From JAEUKA01 sp044228505 (GTDB taxonomy: Bacteria > Myxococcota_A > Polyangia > Palsa-1104 > JAEUJZ01), in contig JBGAUT010000005.1 in assembly GCA_044228505.1 (NCBI GenBank), positions 62,001 through 126,000 on the forward strand: a stretch of DNA of 64,000 nucleotides, written 5' to 3'. The notes beneath the pieces are model-generated. The model was not told where the DNA came from, searched no databases, and saw only the letters and a program-made list of their open reading frames with translations. The first letter of the stretch is position 1. Each line of letters begins with the position of its first letter. The position numbers and the translations under genes were made by a program. Positions 9,611 to 17,653 of the stretch are shown piece by piece.

Positions 9611-12600
9611 ACGAACGGTATCGAGCAGCTGTTGATAACGGAAGGGTTTGGCCAGAAACGTAACGTGCGCCTGCGACTTGGATTCCAGCGCGATGATCTC
9701 TTCGCTATAGCCGCTGATCAGGATGATTTTGAGCTGAGGCTTCAGTTGAAGGCATCTCTCGCCCAGCGCCATTCCGGTCAGACCACCGGGCATCACCATG
9801 TCGGATAGCAGCAGATCGATTGTGGGACCGTGCTTTTCCCACAGCCGCATGGCTTCGACTCCATCCGCAGCCGAAAAGACCCGGTAGCCCTGTTGCCGTA
9901 GCATCTGGACGGAGATGTTGCGTAGCTGCTCTTCATCTTCCACCAGCAGCAAGGTTTGGGTTCCCATCGCTTGTGGGACTGTCTGCTGCGCGCTGTCTTC
10001 CTTTGCCGCCACTGCGGTAGACCAAGGAAAATAGAGTCGAAAGGTTGAGCCCGATCCAACTACGCTGTCGACCAGCACAAAACCTCTGTGCTGCATAACG
10101 ATTCCGTAGACCGCCGCCAGTCCGAGTCCGGTTCCACTACCCACGGGTTTGGTCGTGTAGAACGGCTCGAACAGATGATCCATCACTTCAGCGTTCATTC
10201 CACATCCGGTATCACTGACGGATAGACAGACAAAGCTACCAGGGCGTGCTTGAGGGGTCTTCTGTACATCCGCCTCACTCCACTGTGTAAGTGAAGTCCG
10301 GATAGTCACCGTACCCCCTTTGGGCATCGCATCCCTGGCATTTATGCACAGGTTCATCACCACCTGATCGATCATTCCCGTATCGGCATCGACCCACAGT
10401 TCGCTTGGTGCCAGCTCTACTCGGATGGTCACATGTTCATGGAGCAGTCGTCGCAGCAGACTGACCGATCTCGTGAGCGTGCTGTGAAGGTTCATGGTCC
10501 GAAGCTGAACGGCCTGCCGCCGCGCAAACATCAGCAGCTGGGAAGTCACGGTCGCGGCTCTCTCTGTGAGCGCTTCCAGCTCGCGCAGCGGGGTCCGAAT
10601 GCCCTGTGGGAGCCCACTTTGCGCAGCCAAAAACTCCAGGTGAAGCATCATGACCTGCAAGATGTTGTTGAAGTCATGTGCCACTCCCCCCGCAAGCTGG
10701 CCGATGACTTCCATCTTCTGCGCTTGCCGAAGCTGCGTTTCTAGGGATTTCTTCTCGCTGATGTCGCGATGCAGCGATACGCAGTGGGTGATCTTACCCG
10801 CCGAATCAGTAATCGGTACGACCTGCACATCGACCAGATATTCCTTCCCGTGCTTGGAGTAGTGGACGAGCTCTTCGCGGGCGACCTCGCCTCTTTGCAA
10901 GGTTGCCATCATCCGATCGAGTGTTTCTCGGCTGGTGTTCGGTCCGTGTAAGATCGTTGGAGGCAGACCGATCACCTCCTGCGGATGGTAGCCGGTGAGT
11001 CGCTCGAACGCCGGGTTTGCGAACAGGATAGGCATCGCAGTGGCTGTCAGGGACTCGGCAGCCGTGATCATCACCACATCGTGCAGACAGGCAATGCAGG
11101 TGTTGAGCAGCCGCAGCTCCGACTCTGATTTTTTCCGGAGCGTGATGTCATGCGAGATCTTAGAGCGACCGATGATCCGGCCACTCTCATCGCGAATCGG
11201 GGACAGCGTAAGTTCCACTGTCACGATGGTGCCATCCTTGTGCAGTCGCTCGGTCTCGTAGTGTTCGACCTGCTCTCCCCTATCCACTCGCTCGGTGAGC
11301 CTACGGTCTTCCTCCAGGCGGTTGGGAGGAATCAGTTTCGCGATGCTGTGACCGATGATCTCATCTGCGCGGTAGCCGAGTAGCCGCTCGCAGCCTGGGT
11401 TCCACGAAAGGATCGTGCCGTCCCGATTGGTGCTGGCAATCGCGTCGCTGGCTGACTCCACAATCGCTGCCAATCGGGAACGTGCGTTTTCTCCGCGCTT
11501 GAGCTCTGTGATGTCAGAGACAACCATCAGCAGACCGCTGACCACTCCTTCCTCGAAATAGGGAACGTGCTGAATCCAAAAATACTCGATGAATCCGCCT
11601 GGGTGATTCCTGGTGAACTCGAAAGACTGCGGTTGACCCTCAAGTGCGGCCGCCAAATAGGACTCGCTGTCGCGAAGCGGAGCGTCTCCCATGACCTCTG
11701 CCAGCGAGCATCCGACCAGCGCATTTGCCGCTTTCCCGAACCAAACCTGGGCAGATTGATTCGCGAAGGAACAGCGTAATTCTCTGGTCCAGTAACTCAC
11801 CCCGATCGGTAGGTGGTTGGCCACTGTACGGATGAACCGCTCACTGTTGCGAAGTGCATGCTCGGCCTGCTTGCGCGCCGTGATGTCCTGCGAGATCCCA
11901 GCAATTCTGACGATCTCGCCGCTGGAATCGCGGATCGGGGTGTCGGTGATGTCTGCCCAGAACTCGGTTCCGTCTCGTTTTTGGACCCGGAATTCTCCGC
12001 TCCACGACTCACCACGGCCAAGCTGCGCCATGATCTCAGCCGCCTGCTCAGCCGCACCTTGACTTGGAAGGATATCTACCGCGCTGCGGCCTAAGACCTC
12101 GTCTGATTTCCAGCCGTACAGCGCTTTCGCCGCAGGGTTCACATAGGTGATGACGCCCTCTTGATCGGTCGCAATCACCGATTGACCCACCGCGCTCAGG
12201 AGCTGTGCCTGAAAGTTCAGACTCTCTTCAATTTTTTTTCGTTGGGTGATGTCTTGGGTAACGCCAATGATACCGATGAGCTGACCCGCTGCGTTGCGAA
12301 CCGGGGAGTTCTTGATTTCGATTAAGAACCAAGACCCGTTCTTGTGCCGTGCTGGAATCTCTGTCCGGAAGTGTTCACCGCGTTCAAGCCGAGTGAGCAG
12401 CTCTGCTCTCTGCGCGTCGGTCACGCTGAGCGACAGGACTGCGGAGACATTTTGACCCAGAACCTCTTCACTCTTCCAGCCATACAGCGCCTCGGCTGCC
12501 GGGTTACAGTAGACAATTCGGCTGGCCAGATCCACAACGATGATCGCGTCTCCCACCGTATGTAAGAGCTGGGCCTGAAACGTGATATTTTCGAGGTATT

Positions 12601-13624
12601 CTTGTTGTGCGGTGATATCGCTGAAGCTACAGAGCACACCTTGACCAGCGGACATCGGCGTCGTGTCGATCTTGATCCAGGTCTGGCTCCCATTCGGCTT
12701 CTTGATCCCCATCACCACCCCACGGACCTGCTGCCCCGTCTGCAGCGTTACCATGGCTGGGTGATCTGAGCCTGGAAATGGGCTCCCATCCGGATGCACC
12801 GCCTGCCAACGTGGGTCGAGCGAGCTACGTCCGGCGATCTGGTCGGCGGTCAGTCCCAAGATTGTTTCGGCGGCCGTGTTGCATTGAAGGATGCGGCCGT
12901 CCGGTCCTTGAATCACCAACCCATCGGAGATCGCATGGAATGCTCGTTCCATCAGATCTTTTGTCGATTGCAGTGCAGCCTCGGTCTGTTTGTGGGTACT
13001 GATGTCCCGAGAGATTCCTTTGATGCCGATCATCTCGCCCGCGACATTGAGAATCGGCGAGTCTTGAACCATTGCCAAAAACGTACTGTGATCCCGCCGC
13101 CTCACTACAAACTCGCCACTCCAGCTTTCGCCCCGTGCGAGCTGCGACATGATCGCTGCGCTCTGTTCGGCGGTTGCCTCGTTGGTGAGCGCGTCCACAC
13201 AGTTGCGACCGATGACCTCTTCGGCCGACCAGCCATACAGCTCCTCTGCGGCACGGTTGAAGTAGGTAATGGTTCCGACCAGATCGGTCGCAATCACCGC
13301 CTCTCCCACCGCTCCCAGGAGCTGCGCCTGAAAGTGAAGCCTCTCCCGATCCTGCTGTAGCTCGGTGCTGAGGGTGAAGCCCTGAGCGGAGTCCTGCCGA
13401 CCGGGGGTCTCCGTTCGCGGTTCCTCCGTCATTCGAAGGGCTTCCTGTAGGTCTTCGCTTCGCAGCTCCAGCTCTGCTTTTTCCAGCAGCAGCTCGTGGG
13501 ACCATCGCCGGAGCTCGTCAGCTGACATCTGGGTAACGTCAGGAATCGACTGGCCACTGAGTCGATGAATGGCTCGTTCTCGAAGACTGACAGCACTCAA
13601 TGGGAGCGTTGGATCTTGTTTCAT
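9581..13624 (-). CDS. Hybrid sensor histidine kinase with seven PAS domains and a C-terminal receiver
   Basis: A 1347-residue soluble hybrid kinase with no membrane segments. About seven PAS domains follow one another from residue ~95 to ~910; several share near-identical starts (AVGEAVIATD, TVGDAIIVVD, AVGQSVIATD), which suggests recent internal duplication. A HisKA domain with H-box GGVAHDFNNIL follows, then an HATPase_c domain (NLCINARDAM; SDTGCGM; GTGLGLAAVYG). The last ~120 residues are a receiver with LLSDMVMPG, whose Asp is the phospho-acceptor, and the KP pair in LAKPF. No separate response regulator lies beside it, so its output is probably a distant or intramolecular relay. It sits inside the 11.2-kb insert. 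Confidence 0.95.
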   Translation of the reverse strand: MKQDPTLPLSAVSLRERAIHRLSGQSIPDVTQMSADELRRWSHELLLEKAELELRSEDLQEALRMTEEPRTETPGRQDSAQGFTLSTELQQDRERLHFQAQLLGAVGEAVIATDLVGTITYFNRAAEELYGWSAEEVIGRNCVDALTNEATAEQSAAIMSQLARGESWSGEFVVRRRDHSTFLAMVQDSPILNVAGEMIGIKGISRDISTHKQTEAALQSTKDLMERAFHAISDGLVIQGPDGRILQCNTAAETILGLTADQIAGRSSLDPRWQAVHPDGSPFPGSDHPAMVTLQTGQQVRGVVMGIKKPNGSQTWIKIDTTPMSAGQGVLCSFSDITAQQEYLENITFQAQLLHTVGDAIIVVDLASRIVYCNPAAEALYGWKSEEVLGQNVSAVLSLSVTDAQRAELLTRLERGEHFRTEIPARHKNGSWFLIEIKNSPVRNAAGQLIGIIGVTQDITQRKKIEESLNFQAQLLSAVGQSVIATDQEGVITYVNPAAKALYGWKSDEVLGRSAVDILPSQGAAEQAAEIMAQLGRGESWSGEFRVQKRDGTEFWADITDTPIRDSSGEIVRIAGISQDITARKQAEHALRNSERFIRTVANHLPIGVSYWTRELRCSFANQSAQVWFGKAANALVGCSLAEVMGDAPLRDSESYLAAALEGQPQSFEFTRNHPGGFIEYFWIQHVPYFEEGVVSGLLMVVSDITELKRGENARSRLAAIVESASDAIASTNRDGTILSWNPGCERLLGYRADEIIGHSIAKLIPPNRLEEDRRLTERVDRGEQVEHYETERLHKDGTIVTVELTLSPIRDESGRIIGRSKISHDITLRKKSESELRLLNTCIACLHDVVMITAAESLTATAMPILFANPAFERLTGYHPQEVIGLPPTILHGPNTSRETLDRMMATLQRGEVAREELVHYSKHGKEYLVDVQVVPITDSAGKITHCVSLHRDISEKKSLETQLRQAQKMEVIGQLAGGVAHDFNNILQVMMLHLEFLAAQSGLPQGIRTPLRELEALTERAATVTSQLLMFARRQAVQLRTMNLHSTLTRSVSLLRRLLHEHVTIRVELAPSELWVDADTGMIDQVVMNLCINARDAMPKGGTVTIRTSLTQWSEADVQKTPQARPGSFVCLSVSDTGCGMNAEVMDHLFEPFYTTKPVGSGTGLGLAAVYGIVMQHRGFVLVDSVVGSGSTFRLYFPWSTAVAAKEDSAQQTVPQAMGTQTLLLVEDEEQLRNISVQMLRQQGYRVFSAADGVEAMRLWEKHGPTIDLLLSDMVMPGGLTGMALGERCLQLKPQLKIILISGYSEEIIALESKSQAHVTFLAKPFRYQQLLDTVRLALLGNRDR

Positions 13625-13969
13625 CGATGGTGTCCTGCGCTGCGGTGGACTCCCCCCTTCCTGCTCCCTCTCCCAAGTCCACTTGATCTCAAACTACCAT
13701 GGCCCGTGGGAATCGATACAACGATCGCGTCAGGACATCGCTGATCTTGTCGGCGCTGATCACCAACCACACCAACGATTCTTGGTGACTGAATCCAGAC
13801 ATCGCGGTGAGAGTGCCCATCGATGCCGTACTGCTGGTTCGTTGCGACAGAGTACTCACAGAGGATGCCCAAGAAGGCGACAGTCACCAGACATAGCCAC
13901 TTCCCTCGCACTTCCCAGACCCGCGTGAATCGGCGCACCTGCCAACGGAAGTTCGGACATCAGAGGTTT
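13625..13969. other. Non-coding stretch between the histidine kinase start and the right insert end
   Basis: About 345 bp without a convincing gene. A minus-strand GTG frame (13621-13938, 105 codons) starts with a hydrophobic stretch and its stop overlaps the kinase ATG, but it has no Shine-Dalgarno and its second half looks random. The interval probably holds the kinase promoter and the right end of the insert. No terminal inverted repeat relative to 2808 onward was found. Confidence 0.4.
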
Positions 13970-13982
13970 AGTGGACAAATGG
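13970..13982 (+). repeat. Right copy of 13-bp direct repeat flanking the 11.2-kb insert
   Basis: AGTGGACAAATGG, identical to 2795-2807. The lipoprotein reading frame resumes here in the correct phase (TGG ACA AAT GGT GTT). Confidence 0.9.
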
Positions 13983-15417
13983 TGTTGCGGGGGACTTGTA
14001 TCGGGTTCAGATCGTCAAGCCGAACTACACCATGACCACCTACGTGGTGCATAGTGGCGCGGCCTTTAAGTACGATCTGCTGCCCGATGCCAAGGCTTGG
14101 TCGGGAGCGGCGCAGACCAGCCCAGATAGCGACGCGGTATTGACCGTGGATCGCTGGGACAAAGCGAGCGGCACCGTCTACAGTGGCAAGCCGGTGGCGA
14201 TGAAGTTCGCCAAGGGCTCGCTGCTCGGCTCGATCTACTATTGGGACATAGCGAGTGGTCGCATCCGTCGCATTGATGATGGCACGGCCAACAGCGTCGA
14301 CTTTATGCCCAAGCCAACCGTCTCTCCGGTAACGAATGAGCAGTGCGTAGGCTGTCACGTCGTATCCCGAGATGGTCGCTACATGGTGGGTCGGCTCGGT
14401 GGTGGTGACAACGTCGCCGCGATGTATGACCTGACCAAGGATCTCTCGACCAATCCACCTCCGACGGAGTATCCGGTCACGGCGTCGCTTACCCGGTTCT
14501 GGTTTGCGTCCTGGAAGCCGGACAACGGACGACTCATCACCAGCCGCTGGGATGGGGCCAAGAACGTCATGTACCTGATCGATCCGAAGACCGGCGCCAA
14601 CATTCCGCCGATTGCCGGGACGTTCCCAATCAATGGCGTGCAACCGGCCTGGTCGCCAGATGGCAAAACGATTGCGTACGTGAGCGAGGCCAATAGCTGG
14701 GGCGGTGACGGACTGTCCACCTCGAACCTATCGATCATGCCGGTGACGGGCGCGGACTCCTTCGGAGCGCTCCAGCAGATTCACAAGTCGACGGCGGTCG
14801 CGGGATCGACGGTGGATACCTATCCGACATGGTCCCCGGACTCGAAGTGGATTGCCTTCCAGAATGGCCAAAACGGACGCAGTGATGCCAACGTTGCGGG
14901 CGCGTTCCTTATGATCAGTCCCGACGGCAAGCAGATCATCAAGCTCGGCAATGCCACCACGGCGGGTGATACCACCAAGACTGCCGATACGGTCTACCTT
15001 CCGAACTTCTCGCCGTTTGACGTGGGTGGTTACTTCTGGCTGACCTACGTGGCCAACCGTCCGTACGGCAACAACCAGGCTGGCACCAAGGCTGCTCCGC
15101 ACCAGCAGCTCTGGGTATCGGCCGTGAAGAACAATCCGGCACCCGGTGAAGATCCAAGCTGCGTTCCATACTGGCTCCCCGGACAGACGCTGAGCAGCAA
15201 GAACATCACCGCCTACTGGGCCCCCAAGGCATGTCGACTGGATCAGGATACCTGCTCGACCGGCAGTGAGTGCTGCTCGGGAGTCTGTACCGGCGGCAAG
15301 TGCGTACCTCCCCCGAATCGCTGTCTCAAAGAAGGTGAGCAGTGCGGTGGTGGTGGCTGCTGCGGTCAGCTCATCTGTGACAAAGTCCTCAAAGCCTGCG
15401 TTGGTGGCGTCGGTTAA
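13983..15417 (+). pseudogene. 3' fragment of the split lipoprotein gene (CxxCH and TolB-like propeller part)
   Basis: This is the continuation of the frame that starts at 2227. An in-frame TTG at 13996 exists but has no Shine-Dalgarno, so independent translation is doubtful. The part contains NEQCVGCHVVSRDGRY, a CxxCH motif able to bind c-type haem, followed by TolB/WD40-like blades (PAWSPDGKTIAYVS; PTWSPDSKWIAFQN; FLMISPDGKQIIKLG). It ends in a Cys-rich tail with two repeats (CSTGSECCSGVC and CGGGGCCGQLIC). The intact protein would be a 671-residue lipoprotein: Ig-like domain, haem-like motif, propeller, Cys-knot-like tail. Its specific role is unknown. Confidence 0.85.
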
Positions 15418-15421
15418 TTAG

Positions 15422-15458
15422 ACGTTGTCCGCATTCGAACCAGGGGTGCGGACAACGT
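15422..15458 (+). terminator. Perfect 12-bp inverted repeat after the split lipoprotein gene
   Basis: ACGTTGTCCGCA (15422-15433) pairs perfectly with TGCGGACAACGT (15447-15458) around a 13-nt loop, starting 4 bp after the stop codon. Only a weak T-rich run follows (CTGCTTTCG), so it may be an intrinsic terminator or a processing hairpin. Confidence 0.6.
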
Positions 15459-15589
15459 GACCTGCTTTCGCCAGACCACCAGCGTCTCTGCCTACAGCGC
15501 TGAAGTTCGATAGCCGCAGTTTACCCACAAGATCGTTTGCCCAAGATCGTCCATCGCGGGTCGTAGACTGCGTCATGAGGAGCTTCACC

Positions 15590-16027
15590 ATGAAAAGAAT
15601 CGTGAACTACGTTCGGCGCATCGGTTTGCCTGCGGCGCTGGTTTTCGCCGTTGGACTGGGCATACACTGCTCATCTGAAGAGGTGTCGCCGCCGGATCTC
15701 GGGCTGCAGTGCACGCCGACGGGGTCGACCGCCTGTAAATACGATGCGATGATGCCGCCGCCGCCGGATGGGATGATGGGTCCGCCACCGGACGGGATGA
15801 TGGGCCCGCCACCGGACGGGATGATGGGTCCGCAGGTGTGTACGCTCGATTCCGATTGCGTCACCGCCTGTCCGATGTCGGCCAAGGGCTGCAAGTGTGC
15901 GTCGCCACCAATGGGAACCTCGAAGTTCTGTACGCCGACCTGCAGTGTCACGGCCGACTGTCCCAAGCCGCCGATGGGAACTGTTACTTGCGATACCGTG
16001 AAGGGACTGTGCGCGATCAGACCGTAG
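15590..16027 (+). CDS. Small Cys-rich lipoprotein with 8-residue tandem repeats
   Basis: A 145-residue protein. GAGGAG lies 7 bp before the ATG at 15590, which is preferred to the ATG at 15575. A lipoprotein signal ends around VGLGIHC (Cys near residue 23). The centre has three 8-residue PPPDGMMG repeats from a 24-bp DNA repeat. The C-terminal half has about ten cysteines in a DSDC...C...CKC...C pattern, like small secreted disulfide-rich domains of Myxococcota. No function is recognised. It ends 15 bp from the convergent gene that follows. Confidence 0.75.
   Translation: MKRIVNYVRRIGLPAALVFAVGLGIHCSSEEVSPPDLGLQCTPTGSTACKYDAMMPPPPDGMMGPPPDGMMGPPPDGMMGPQVCTLDSDCVTACPMSAKGCKCASPPMGTSKFCTPTCSVTADCPKPPMGTVTCDTVKGLCAIRP
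15758..15829 (+). repeat. Three 24-bp in-frame tandem repeats
   Basis: Three adjacent copies of a 24-bp unit (15758-15781, 15782-15805, 15806-15829) differ at a few positions only and encode PPPDGMMG in a lipoprotein. Such in-frame repeats can change copy number by slippage without breaking the frame. Confidence 0.9.
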
Positions 16028-16041
16028 GGCGTGCAGTGGGA

Positions 16042-16974
16042 TCAGGGATATTCCGAAAAGGAATCGCTGTGCTCGCTGCCGTTTACCATCGTAGTGACGG
16101 TCACTTTGAATGGGAACAGGGCCGGGGCCATCTTCTTGGCCTTGGGTCCAGAGACGAACGAGAGCGATGACATCACCTTGGTGGGCACGCCGCGTCCGAA
16201 TTGATCGAGCAAGGGGCCAATCTTTTCGATGAGCGGTGAGACATCCAGTGGCAGCCGGGTTGTACTGGCCACGTCATCAGCCGCCACCGAAAGCGGTACA
16301 GAGTCCCAGGCGCTACAAGGCGTCGACGTCATTGTGCAGTCCGTGCTCATCGGGGCGGGAGTCGCCAAGGCCCCGACCGTCTTGCTGTCCTTGAGCAATC
16401 CCCAGCCGTAGACCATCATTTTGCTATTCGGCGCGCCGTACGGACCCACAATCTGTCGCTGCACCGAGGTGATAAGGGGCCGCCGCATCGGATAGCAGAA
16501 CTTCGGGGACGGCAGTGGATCGGGAAGGATGATCGGGATCTCTTCATAGGTCACCGCGTCGCCGGGTTGTGGGTTGAGCTTGATGCTCAGGGGGATAAGG
16601 GCGGTGCTGCTGGCGTTCGGGTTGCTAAGAGAGGCCGTAATGATCCGGGTGACACAGCCACCGGAGACGAAGGCCATCTCGACCAATCCAGCCCGACCAA
16701 GCTGCTTTTCCGCGTCGGTGGCGGAAGGTAGATCAAACGTCAATCCGAACGTGAAGGTGCCTCCGCGATGGGGCACCAGATCAAACACCAACTCGGTGGA
16801 ACCGCCGGAGACCTGTTTGGGGATCCGCTGCGTGGCATTCACATAGAGTGTCTCATCGCTTGTACCGATCTGTTCGACCGAGATTCTGTACTCCGGCGTT
16901 TCGTTGCAACCTGTGAGTAGGCAGGTCGTTAGCAGTGCTCCTGTCAGTAGTTGGGAACTCCACATCGGGCTCAC
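16042..16974 (-). CDS. Lipoprotein of unknown function
   Basis: A 310-residue protein with a clear lipoprotein signal (LLTTCLLTGC, Cys at about residue 23), so it is probably attached to a membrane facing the periplasm or outside. The rest is predicted beta-rich with two regions (EYRISVEQIGTSDETLYVNA; IVGPYGAPNSKMMVYGWGLL) and scattered Cys pairs (CTMTSTPCSAW). No family is recognised. It starts only 2 bp after the TPR gene stops, and that gene follows a kinase gene, so the three probably form one transcript in the order kinase, TPR protein, lipoprotein. This suggests an envelope signalling unit (inference). Confidence 0.75.
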   Translation of the reverse strand: MSPMWSSQLLTGALLTTCLLTGCNETPEYRISVEQIGTSDETLYVNATQRIPKQVSGGSTELVFDLVPHRGGTFTFGLTFDLPSATDAEKQLGRAGLVEMAFVSGGCVTRIITASLSNPNASSTALIPLSIKLNPQPGDAVTYEEIPIILPDPLPSPKFCYPMRRPLITSVQRQIVGPYGAPNSKMMVYGWGLLKDSKTVGALATPAPMSTDCTMTSTPCSAWDSVPLSVAADDVASTTRLPLDVSPLIEKIGPLLDQFGRGVPTKVMSSLSFVSGPKAKKMAPALFPFKVTVTTMVNGSEHSDSFSEYP

Positions 16975-16976
16975 TC

Positions 16977-17624
16977 CTAAAAGGTAAGGGAAAAGCTAAG
17001 ATGTTGCGTGCCACCGTCGGTCTTGGACGCAGCGTTCACCAAAATCGGCACGAGAATCACCGTTCCAACCGCAAGCGCGCCGCCGGCCATCAGCAGTCCG
17101 AACCACACCGTTTTGTAGTACGGCTTTTTGTACTTACTCAGCTCCTTTTGGACCGCCTCTCGGCGCGCTCGTTCCTCTGCGAGTTCCTTTTCGGATTTCG
17201 CTTTTTGCTCCATCAGGGACAGCTCGATCTGCTGCTTGGCCTGAACCTCTGCGATCAGTGCATCGAGTGTTTGAACGTATCCCTTGGCTTCGGGAACGAG
17301 CGGATGCTCTGGGTAGGTCGTCACCAACTGCTGATAGGCACGCTTTGCTTCGACCGGACGGAGTGCTTTGCGGTACGCCTGACCGGCGTTAAACAGCAGC
17401 ACCGCTTTGGGCTCTAGATTGTAGGCAGAGATCAGGTGATCGGCGGCGTCGGAATACTTCTGTTCTTTAAACAGAGCCTGGGCCTGCTCAATATGCTGTT
17501 CGCAGCTTAGCTCTGCGGTCGTACTTGTGGTTCCCTCATTGTCTGCGTAGACAGCCGTGGTCAGGCAGAGCAGGAGGGCGATACAGAGCACTGGCGTAGG
17601 GAGCTTCGAGAGCTGCGGTTTCAT
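16977..17624 (-). CDS. TPR-containing membrane protein with coiled coil
   Basis: A 215-residue protein. The ATG at 17624 gives a signal-like N-terminus (LPTPVLCIALLLCLTTAVYA) and places it 29 bp after the kinase stop; the longer frame would overlap the kinase. Residues ~40-115 form TPR-like helices (AQALFKEQKYSDAADHLISA, LFNAGQAYRK, AKRAYQQLVTTYPEHPLV). A charged coiled coil (KSEKELAEERARREAVQKE) follows, and a C-terminal membrane segment (GLLMAGGALAVGTVILVPIL). This layout is common next to Ser/Thr kinases in Myxococcota. Its partner is probably the upstream kinase or the downstream lipoprotein (inference). Confidence 0.8.
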   Translation of the reverse strand: MKPQLSKLPTPVLCIALLLCLTTAVYADNEGTTSTTAELSCEQHIEQAQALFKEQKYSDAADHLISAYNLEPKAVLLFNAGQAYRKALRPVEAKRAYQQLVTTYPEHPLVPEAKGYVQTLDALIAEVQAKQQIELSLMEQKAKSEKELAEERARREAVQKELSKYKKPYYKTVWFGLLMAGGALAVGTVILVPILVNAASKTDGGTQHLSFSLTF

Positions 17625-17653
17625 CACGAACCATTCCAGACAATCCAGCGACG

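Larger units (their letters stand above)
2808..13982. other. 11,175-bp inserted segment interrupting a lipoprotein gene
   Basis: Removing this interval, which includes one copy of the 13-bp repeat, restores a continuous 671-residue frame. The segment holds an ABC-F ATPase and slipin (minus), an AgmX-like protein and a RCC1-repeat protein (plus), and a hybrid histidine kinase (minus). No transposase, integrase or terminal inverted repeats were found at its ends. It may be a mobile-element remnant, a recombination at microhomology, or an assembly join. The sequence alone cannot decide. At 2808-2930 I see no gene. Confidence 0.7.

Noticed and set aside
13621..13938. 105-codon minus-strand frame before the histidine kinase
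   Set aside because: It starts with GTG, has no Shine-Dalgarno, and only the first 30 residues look like a signal. Its ATGA overlap with the kinase start is noted, but it is not enough.
13996..15417. Second half of the split lipoprotein as an independent gene
   Set aside because: The only nearby start is TTG without Shine-Dalgarno and without signal peptide, and the protein would begin in the middle of a domain that continues exactly from the first part.
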